Source: Thalassiosira profunda
Taxonomy: Eukaryota; Bacillariophyta; Thalassiosirophyceae; Thalassiosirales; Thalassiosiraceae
Assembly: GCA_036939355.1 (NCBI GenBank)
Contig: JALLAP010000966.1
Location: 1-16,691, forward strand
DNA: 16,691 bases
Direction: 5' to 3'
The position numbers and the translations under genes are program-made. Numbering within the stretch: position 1 is the first letter of the stretch; each line of letters opens with the position of its first letter. The notes below the pieces were generated by a model. The model ran no database searches. It was not told where the DNA came from and worked only from the letters and a program-made list of their open reading frames with translations. Below, piece by piece: positions 1 through 6,975 of this stretch.

Positions 1-2
1 AG

Positions 3-1814
3 GAGGCCGAGATGAAGATGGAAAACGAAGAGGGCCTGTTCGCGGCGATGAAGCGAGGTCAGCTGACGGCGTCTCTTCTCATTGGACGGCCGAATGTGGG
101 CACCTGGGCGTTGAAGCATGGGTGGTCCGACGGACTGGGCATCGACGAGCTGAAACGCCTCATCTCCTCCAACGATCCGCGAGCCATGTCCATCGCATCG
201 GAGCTGGTGTCGGCTGCAAGCTCGGTCGAGAGTGCGAGGCCGCTCCTCATCACTTTGGTGCAGGAAGGAACGCTGGAGAATCTGCTGAGCCATCCGGACG
301 CCGACGTTCGGTCTGGGGCGGCGTCGTGCGCGGCCAAGATTGGGTTGGCGAGCAAAGCCTTGTCGGCCGATGAGGGAGAGGCGATGGGCCTGCTGGACAT
401 TGCAATTGAGCTTCTGTTCCTGGACGAGAAGGGTGGGTCCCAGGCGAAGGACGAGGCGTTGAACAAGGTGCCATCGGTAGCTGTAGGAGAGTCAACGTCG
501 ATGGATCGGGGCATCGAGGTGCTCGCCTACCTCGCGTCCAAGACGTTTGTGAAGGAAAAAGTAGCTAGCGGCTACAAGCCTGCAGGTTCGCCGGCCAGTC
601 GACCCACGACGTTGCAGCGGCTCGTGGAAATTGCCCTCGCGCCCAACAGCGGTGACGCTCAAATGGCCTACGGACTTGCCGGGATCTTCAACCTCCTTGC
701 CGTCTCGATCGAGACGCTGCGTAAGGAGGCGTTCATTGGCAAGGAAATCACCAAGGAACAGTACGATCAGCTCCAGTCCATGGGGCGGACCAAGGAGGAG
801 AACGCAGTGGAGGCGAAGAAAGAGGAACGGGAGGGCGATGATCCCACGGCCGTGGCCGAGCGGATACGCAAGCTGGCCAACGCCAACGTGCCTCGGGCAA
901 TGGTGAAACTGCTGGAGGGTTCGAAGAGCGACGCGACGCAGGAGAAACTGCTCGAGGGGATGGGACGGATGGCGTCGGAGCCTTCGGTGCGAGGCATCAT
1001 GATCCAGCAGGGATGCCTCACCACTTGCCTGCAGCTGGACAAGGGCGACAAGACCAACGAGGCAGAGAAGAAGATCCTGCGACAGGCACAGAGCTGCGTC
1101 GCCAAGCTGCTCGTGACCACCAACCCTGGCATCCTCACGGTGTCCCAGCGATCTGGCTCCGTTGGACCCCTGCTCAAATTGATCAAGGACTCTGATGCTC
1201 TCGACTTACAGCACTTCGAGGCGCTCATGTCGTTGACCAACCTCGCCGGCTTCGACAACGAGACGAAGAACCGGGTGGTGGCGCAGAAGGGCATTCCTAT
1301 TCTGAGCTACTCCATGTTCAGCGACCACCCGATGGTACGCACGGCCGGCACCGAGGCACTCTGCAACATGGTTCCGCATCCGGAGATGATGGAATATTTG
1401 GTAAAACCCGACAACCTTCGCGTGTGGATCGCCTTCTCCCTCGACTACGAGGAGAACCTCAACTGCGCCCGCGCCGCGGTGGGCTGCTTGGCCATGGCCG
1501 CGCCGGACCCGGAGTTCGCCAAGGCCTTGGTGGCGATGCCCAACTTTGACGAGTTTGCGCGAGCGATGATGGAGTGCGGCCAGCTTGAGCTGATGCACCG
1601 GGCGCTGGCGCTGATGGTGGGACTGATCGAGCATGGCGGGGAGTGCAAGGAGGCGGTGGTGGCCACCGGTGCCGGGCCGTTCTGCGATGCGTACGTCAAG
1701 ACGTACCAGGACGAGAAGAAGACGATGAAAGACTTCAACATGAGCCAGGGCGAGCGTGGATCGTTGGCGGCGACTCTGACGCTGGCGAAGGAGGTGTCGC
1801 AGTTGCTCGGTTAA
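3..1814 (+). CDS. UCS/UNC45-type myosin chaperone, 5' partial
   Basis: The frame is already open at the left edge (three codons before the first ATG at 12), so the gene begins outside the window. The visible 603 codons have no intron and end in TAA at 1812-1814. The protein is almost entirely helical and armadillo-like. It matches my memory of the central and UCS regions of UNC45/Cro1/She4: 'GIEVLAYL' followed by a 'KEK' segment, 'GLAGIFNLLAVSIETLRKE', a charged linker (about nt 786-845), then 'FEALMSLTNLAG' (nt 1215-1250) and 'AGTEALCNMVPHPE' (about nt 1348). Proteins of this family fold and stabilise myosin motor heads, with Hsp90, in the cytosol. An N-terminal TPR domain, if present, would be upstream and is not visible. 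Its 3' end faces the coiled-coil gene, 118 bp away. Family assignment is confident; exact orthology is inferred. Confidence 0.85.
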   Translation, partial: EAEMKMENEEGLFAAMKRGQLTASLLIGRPNVGTWALKHGWSDGLGIDELKRLISSNDPRAMSIASELVSAASSVESARPLLITLVQEGTLENLLSHPDADVRSGAASCAAKIGLASKALSADEGEAMGLLDIAIELLFLDEKGGSQAKDEALNKVPSVAVGESTSMDRGIEVLAYLASKTFVKEKVASGYKPAGSPASRPTTLQRLVEIALAPNSGDAQMAYGLAGIFNLLAVSIETLRKEAFIGKEITKEQYDQLQSMGRTKEENAVEAKKEEREGDDPTAVAERIRKLANANVPRAMVKLLEGSKSDATQEKLLEGMGRMASEPSVRGIMIQQGCLTTCLQLDKGDKTNEAEKKILRQAQSCVAKLLVTTNPGILTVSQRSGSVGPLLKLIKDSDALDLQHFEALMSLTNLAGFDNETKNRVVAQKGIPILSYSMFSDHPMVRTAGTEALCNMVPHPEMMEYLVKPDNLRVWIAFSLDYEENLNCARAAVGCLAMAAPDPEFAKALVAMPNFDEFARAMMECGQLELMHRALALMVGLIEHGGECKEAVVATGAGPFCDAYVKTYQDEKKTMKDFNMSQGERGSLAATLTLAKEVSQLLG

Positions 1815-1932
1815 CAAAACACTTATCCTGAAGCTCTGGCCTTAGCCTGCGATGCCATACATTGGAAACGGGCCGCCACTGCAGATGAGGAACACTTTAT
1901 CTAGAGAAGGCACCTGGGGGATCGGAAGGGCA

Positions 1933-2598
1933 TTAATTCTCCTCACGAAGGCGACTGCCCCCCACGGCAGCCGCCAGCGACGCCTCAGCCTCCTGCTGGT
2001 CCTTCAAAGCGTGCTCCTTGTTCTTTCTCGCCAAAGCGAGCGTCCGTTCCTGTTGCTCCACCACCAAAGCAAGCACCCGTTCCTGTTGCTCCACCATTTG
2101 GCTTGCCTCCGCAGTCCGCGCCCTGGCCTCCGACACTCGCTGTTCGAGCGCATCGTGTGTGAGCGCTTGCTGTAGGCGGTCCATGCCCCTTTTCCTCGCC
2201 TCTGCTTCTCCCCTGAGAGTAAAGAGACGTTCGTCAGAGAGGAAGAACGGACTTTCCGTCCCGGAAAAGCGAAAGAACGTACTTTTTCCGCAGTTGCTTC
2301 ATTGCTTGGCTATTTCTCGAGGGAAGAGGCAACATGGTCACCTGGTTAGAGACTCCTCCGTTCTTCCTCTGGTTGCTACCCATCGCGCCGAGGACTTGAT
2401 CGCCCTTCATGTCCTCCAACCAGTTGTTCCACTCTTGCTCCTGCCTGTGAAACAAAAGTGGAAATGGGGTGGCTGAAAGGAACACAAAAGATAGAAATCT
2501 CACACGCACTCTTTCTTGTACTTCGCGAGCTCGGGGTTATTACGAATGCCAATGGCACGCCGGGAGGGCGGGAGACCCTCCCGCTTGCTGTCCTCCAT
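1933..2598 (-). CDS. Small coiled-coil protein, function unknown
   Basis: This is a hand-assembled three-exon gene: complement of 1933-2212, 2283-2444 and 2510-2598, 531 nt, 176 aa. Both introns are GT-AG and phase 2: 2445-2509 starts GTGCGTG and ends TTTCACAG; 2213-2282 starts GTACGT and ends CTCTCAG. Splicing joins three otherwise broken frames into one hydrophilic, Glu/Gln/Lys/Arg-rich protein. Exon 1 supplies 'NNPELAKYKKE', exon 2 continues 'QEQEWNNWLEDMKGD', and exon 3 is a long predicted coiled coil containing an imperfect 11-residue repeat (VEQQERVLALV / VEQQERTLALA). No signal peptide or membrane segment is seen. The start at 2598 (MEDSKREG) is preferred because the upstream residues in frame look non-coding; an alternative ATG lies at 2724. 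I recognise no family. It may be a structural or adaptor protein, but that is a guess. It is divergent from the LLP-repeat gene and convergent with the UNC45-like gene. Confidence 0.6.
2044..2096 (-). repeat. Two copies of a 33-bp coding repeat in the coiled coil
   Basis: A 20-bp stretch at 2044-2063 is repeated exactly at 2077-2096, a period of 33 bp or 11 codons. Read on the minus strand it encodes VEQQER followed by V/T-LAL. An 11-residue period suits a slightly right-handed coiled coil, so this is most likely internal duplication inside a coiled-coil gene, not a mobile repeat. Confidence 0.7.
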
Positions 2599-2857
2599 CG
2601 CGCCCCCGTTCCGAGGACTTGTGTTATTTTTTATTGAAAAGCAAATCCACACGACCCTGTAGGCGAGGGACCATTTTAGGAGGCCCAGCCAGTGGAAGGG
2701 CGAGGAGTTGTCGCCGGATGCCATTGTCGATGTGTGTTGGTATTGAGGCTCGGTTGCGGTTGGATATGGGGTTGTGAGGACGGGCGGCGCGATGAAGTGT
2801 GAGCGCCTCTCCATCCTTCCTATCCCTCACAAAGCAGCAGGTAGGTGCACCATCACC

Positions 2858-4779
2858 ATGGCTAAGCAGCTCCTCCTGGCGGCCGCCCTCCTCCTCGGCC
2901 CCCTCCCGGGCGCCGCGCCCTTCTCCCTCCCGCGGCCGGCGGCTCCCCGCGCCGTCTGCAATCGCGGTGGCGCTCCGGCCTTTCAGTTGGCAGCCTCATC
3001 CAACACCGACGCAGACGACGCCAACGCCGCCGGGTCGTCGGATCTCAAGTCCCTCCTCCCCACGCCCAAGAAGCGGACGTTGCGCCTCGACAAGTTCGGC
3101 AGAAGGATTCACGATTTGACCGACGATGGGACGGCGAAGTTTGCCAAGGAGCCGAGCGGCGCCGCGGCGGTGGGGTGTAGTGGCAGCGGGGGCGAGGGGG
3201 GAAGCAGTCTGGGCAGCACGGAGGCCGCGGAGGGGATGAGCAGGTGAGCTTGACGATTGCTGTTTGCCTGCGCCGATAGTGCTGAATTATTGCTGAGCAT
3301 GCATTTTTTCGTCGTGGCTGCACATCAATCATTTGTTGTCTATGGTGCACCTATCTGAACGAATACGATACTGATGTGCCGACACAATTCACAGCGATGC
3401 CAGCGTCACCTCCGAGCTCGGGGCGGGCGAGGAATCCGTCGCCCAGAGCCCCTCCCTCTCCGACATGCTCGCCAACGAGGAGGGGACGGCGGCGCGGGGT
3501 CCCAAGGCTGCGGCCGCGGACGCGTCCACTGCGAGCTTTGGGGAGGTCCGGCAGAGCTCCGATTTGAAGGCGCTTCTCCCCACGCGGAAGATGCGGTTCA
3601 TGAAATTGGACAAGTTTGGCAGGAGGGTGCAGAGAATGGAGGACGACGGCACGGTGCACATGGAAAAGGCGCCGACGCAGCCCAAAGCGCAGAGTGGTGA
3701 TGACGAGGCTCCCGTCGATGAGGAAGGAGCCAGTGAGAACAAGCCCGTCGACAGTCCCTCCTTGGCAGAAATTTTGGGCAAGGAGGACAAAGAGGGAGGG
3801 GACGACGCCGTGCTCGGCGCGGGGAAGAAGAGCGCCGACCTCAAGGAGTTGTTGCCCAAACAGAAGATGCAATTCTTGAAGCTGGACGTGAGTTGATAAT
3901 ATCACCATTCGTTGCTTTGCTTTCTTTCGTGACGCGCTCACCAATCAAATCTCCTGTTTTGGTTTGCGGCGACAGAAATTCGGGCGGAGGGTGCAGCGCA
4001 TGGAGGACGACGGGACCGTCACCTACGCCAAGGAGCCTGGAAAGAGTACCGGATCGAAGATTGCCTCGCACCGGGGCACGAGGGAGGGATTTGTCAAAGA
4101 TGGCGCCGCGAATGTGGATGCTTCGGGAGAACCTAACTACGGCAATTTGAGGCAGTTGCTGCCCCAGAAGCCCGTGTGGACCAAATTGGATTTTCACGGG
4201 CGTCCCGTGGAGGACGAGCGGCGTACGAAGAAGACTGCAAAACCCGCTGACACCACCACGGAACCGATCAGTAGCGGTGGCGGTCTGCAGGAGCTGTTGC
4301 CCAAGCGGGAGGTGTGGACGAAGCTCGACTTTCACGGCCGCCCGGTGCCGGACGAACGGCGGACCAAGAAAGCCGACACGCCGAGCCCGAGCGGCGAAGG
4401 TTTCAACAGCGGCAGCTATTCGAATTTGAGCACGTTGTTGCCGGAGCGCAAGATTAAGTGGCGGAAGCAGGGTGAACTTTTGAGCAGCGGATCGGCCCCG
4501 ACCGTGAGCGATAACACGCGTGGGTTGCGGGAGGAGCGGCAGCAGGCCATGAAGGACGAGGTGATCGCCGCGGCAGATGATGGCGATGAGTCCGCAGAGC
4601 AGGAGGATGCTGCCAGTGACGATGCCGACAGCGCCGGAGCACCAGAGAAGGGATACATGAATTTGAGCACGTTGCTGCCGGAGCGAAAGATCAAATGGAG
4701 GAAGCAGGAGGAGTTGTTGAGCAGCGGATCAGCCCCGACCGTGAGCGAGAACACGCGCGGATTGAGGGACCAATACTGA
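2858..4779 (+). CDS. Plastid-targeted LLP-repeat protein, new repeat family
   Basis: Three exons (2858-3243, 3395-3887, 3976-4779) give 1683 nt and 560 aa. Introns 3244-3394 (phase 2) and 3888-3975 (phase 0) both begin GTGAG and end CAG. The start ATG at 2858 opens a signal peptide (MAKQLLLAAALLLGPLPGAA) followed by PFSLPRPAAPR, so cleavage can leave Phe near +1 of a basic, acid-free stretch. This is the bipartite presequence used for plastid import in stramenopiles and cryptophytes. The mature protein holds seven units with the core L-x-x-L-L-P, starting near residues 61, 184, 276, 349, 396, 442 and 521. Three are type A (KLDKFGRR...DDGT), two type B (VWTKLDFHGRPVxDERRTKK) and two type C (IKWRKQxELLSSGSAPT). 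Spacers are acidic and probably disordered. Intron 2 cuts repeat 3 between KLD and KFGRR, and splicing restores the motif exactly. I know no named domain for it; function unknown. Confidence 0.85.
4423..4767 (+). repeat. Near-identical duplicated C-type repeat units
   Basis: About 108 bp at 4423-4530 recurs at 4660-4767 (period 237 bp) with few changes, mostly silent. It encodes NLSTLLPERKIKWRKQ, then ELLSSGSAPTVS and NTRGLR. The high nucleotide identity points to a recent internal duplication or gene conversion within the LLP-repeat gene. Confidence 0.85.
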
Positions 4780-4900
4780 GCAGGACGACTAGTATTCAAG
4801 CGAAAGTAACGATGTATGCATATGATGAGTATGTTGTAGGTCCTGCTGTGTGGTAATAGCAGGGGGTCCAACACGATGTACGCACTCGATGCCGAGGTGG

Positions 4901-6467
4901 CTATTTCTCAGAATGGCTTTCGTCTCCTTCAAACAACTCTTCCCACTCGTTTGCAACCGCCGGATCGAGCTGTCTGCTCAAAACTTCGTCGAGCAAACCC
5001 TTTTGATGCTCGTACTTCTCTCTTGTCTTGGCCGATATGCCGCTAGGATCAAAGATCCCATCATCCCAAATAAGCTGAAATACAGTCCTACCACCAATTT
5101 CCTCGACGATTTCAGCCATCTCCTCATCCGACCCATTTGAAAGACCGTGTATCTCCCCCACCGAAAAATACATCAGCTGTGGAGCAATGTCCAGCAAGTT
5201 CCGGACGTCCTTGCAACTCAATTTGCGCGCTGACGAGCTGAATGACCGGAAATGTGGACAGCCCTCGAAAATCTTACGAACTCCCTTCACCGAAAGTTGA
5301 AAGTGGTTGTACACACTGAGCTCCAGCAGACCGGGGCACTTCCGAGCTATCAATCCGCAGGTGTTGTCCGTAAACTCTTGGATGTGATTTGTAACCTCGC
5401 GTCAGGTAGAGGATGCGTAGATTGGGCAGATCCTGAAGCATTATCTTCAAATCGGAGTCCACCAACACGCTCCCGTTCAAATCAAGCTTCACCAACTGCT
5501 TGCAAGAGCTGACAGCCTGCGCAAGCGATCGGCGGCATTTCGCCCTGTTCCAATCAATTCTCAACCACGGAAGGCAGAGGACCATCAGAGTATTCCGCTG
5601 CTGAAGGATAATATCGTGAATGGGTTGAACATCGTCAAATATTGCGTGTTCAATCCACAGCTGCTTGAGGCCCTGGAGGTCCATCCACATCCAACGGGAA
5701 GCCGGAGGGTCAGAAATATATTCGTTTGATAACCAGAGGACCGAATCCAGTTTCTTCTTCTTTGACTTGAGTAAAGATGATAGCCTCTCGGCCGTGAAGT
5801 TTGGTGCTCTTTGACCTCTCTTCATCTTCTTGAGATTGATTTTCACATGCCTCAGATTGTTCATGTACTTCGTGGCGTACCGGAGACCTGCATCCAAATC
5901 CACCATATTTTCTCTGTCGTATTCAAGAGTGATCTTATCAGAGTCTCTCGACGGAAGAATTGACACCATGTCGCAGATCCTACGATGCGACCGACTCGCG
6001 GCCTTTTGGCAGGCAGTGGAGCAGTAGAGCGCCAGATTGCACCCCGAGCATACCCGCAATTTGTATTGGCCCTCGTTGACGCCGCAGTGCTCGCAATTTT
6101 TCGTGGCCGCCTGGAGTCGCCGTTGCTGCGATAGTTCTGAACGCATTGTGCGACCCTGATTGCAGACACGCAATCCATTCATCCAAAGCCCCTCGTAAAT
6201 CCTGCCCGAGGCGGATTTCATTGTGCCCTTCCCCTGCTGCTTCCCATCCACAAACTCCCCTCTATACACGTCACCACCTGTCCAGGTGTAGGTCCCCCGG
6301 CCGTGCCGCGCCCCCTCCTTCCATTCGCCGTCGTAGACGTCGCCGTTTGCGTACCTGCAGACGCCTCCGCCGTGCGGCTTGCCACCCTTCAGCTCTCCCT
6401 CGTAAGTGCCGCCATTATAGGACAGTACCGACAGAGCCAGCCGCTGTGTGCTGCAAACGCCCTCCAT
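4901..6467 (-). CDS. MORN-MYND-LRR protein with apparent 1-nt frameshift
   Basis: The frame from ATG 6467 starts with about four MORN repeats (residues 18-101; e.g. TYEGELKGGKPHGGG, VYDGEWKEGARHGRG, VYRGEFVDGKQQGKG). A textbook MYND zinc finger follows, with ligands C125, C128, C140, C143, C149, C153, H161 and C165. The rest is leucine-rich-repeat-like (LVKLDLNG, LPNLRILYL). Near 5388-5390 the reading shifts by one base. The next frame continues as good LRR sequence (FTDNTCGLIARKCPGLLEL) to the TAG at 4901. Removing one base from the AAA run gives about 521 aa. A 49-nt GT-AG intron could also restore the frame, but it would remove convincing LRR sequence and starts GTTAC, unlike neighbouring introns. 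The MYND finger is typically a protein-binding module, and MORN repeats often bind membranes or cytoskeleton. The frame is open upstream of ATG 6467 without another ATG, so a 5' exon is possible. Confidence 0.8.
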
Positions 6468-6975
6468 GCTGCCGAGGACCGAAATGGACGACGCGGAATT
6501 ATTATTGCCTAGCTCGGAGGCCGCCCTGCCGTCGCGGCGCTTCTTCCCCGTGGCCTCCCTGCCGCCCGACAGGTGCTGAGAAAATGCCGCCGAACGAAGG
6601 AGGAGCTCCGGGCCCGGGCCCCCGCCGCCTCAGCCGCCTCAGCCGCCTCAGCCGCCCCCCCGTTGCAAGTTGCAAGAGGGAAGAAGAAGATAGAGAGGGG
6701 TTGTTTTCGTTTTTCTCCGCTGGAGGTCACGTTGTGATCACGTGAAGAAGACCCTCTTTGCACAGCCCTCTTTGACCAGCCCGCCTCCACCAACTCGTTC
6801 ACGAAGACGCATCTGGCGACCACCAACGCGCCTCGATCGCCGCCGGCCCTCGAGGGGCCCATCTCCTCGCTACATAAGTGTGAGATGACACGCGCTGCCA
6901 ACTCAGTGGCGGCGGCGGCTAGCGTTTCGACGACAGCACAAAGAACGAACAGGCGACGCTGCGATCAACCGAACA
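6468..6975. promoter_or_regulatory. Divergent promoter region, MORN-MYND and chitinase genes
   Basis: These 508 bp separate two divergently oriented starts. They hold a perfect palindrome TCACGTGA at 6738-6745 (CACGTG core, a typical bZIP/bHLH site), with a half-copy TCACGT at 6727-6732. A 9-bp tandem repeat lies at 6624-6656. An AT-rich CTACATAAG lies near 6868, about 100 bp before the chitinase ATG, and may be a TATA-like element. Long GC-rich frames cross the region but show no protein-like sequence. The promoter role is inferred from position. Confidence 0.45.
6624..6656. repeat. 9-bp tandem repeat (GCCGCCTCA)
   Basis: Three full copies of GCCGCCTCA plus a partial fourth lie in the shared upstream region of the MORN-MYND and chitinase genes. 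It is a simple low-complexity repeat with no evident coding role. Confidence 0.85.

Noticed and set aside
2500..2814. Extended minus frame from ATG 2814 as the N-terminus of the coiled-coil protein.
   Set aside because: Residues upstream of 2598 look random and would run to within 44 bp of the LLP-repeat ATG.
5352..5400. A 49-bp GT-AG intron restoring the frame of the MORN-MYND-LRR gene.
   Set aside because: Donor GTTAC is unlike the GTGAG sites here, the length is short, and it would delete LRR-like residues (FTDNTCGLIARK).
6509..6901. Minus frame of 130 codons upstream of the MORN-MYND gene, possibly its 5' exon.
   Set aside because: Contains Ala-Glu-Ala repeats from the 9-bp tandem repeat, and lacks conserved sequence. 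A splice into the MORN frame (acceptor near 6571) is possible but unsupported.
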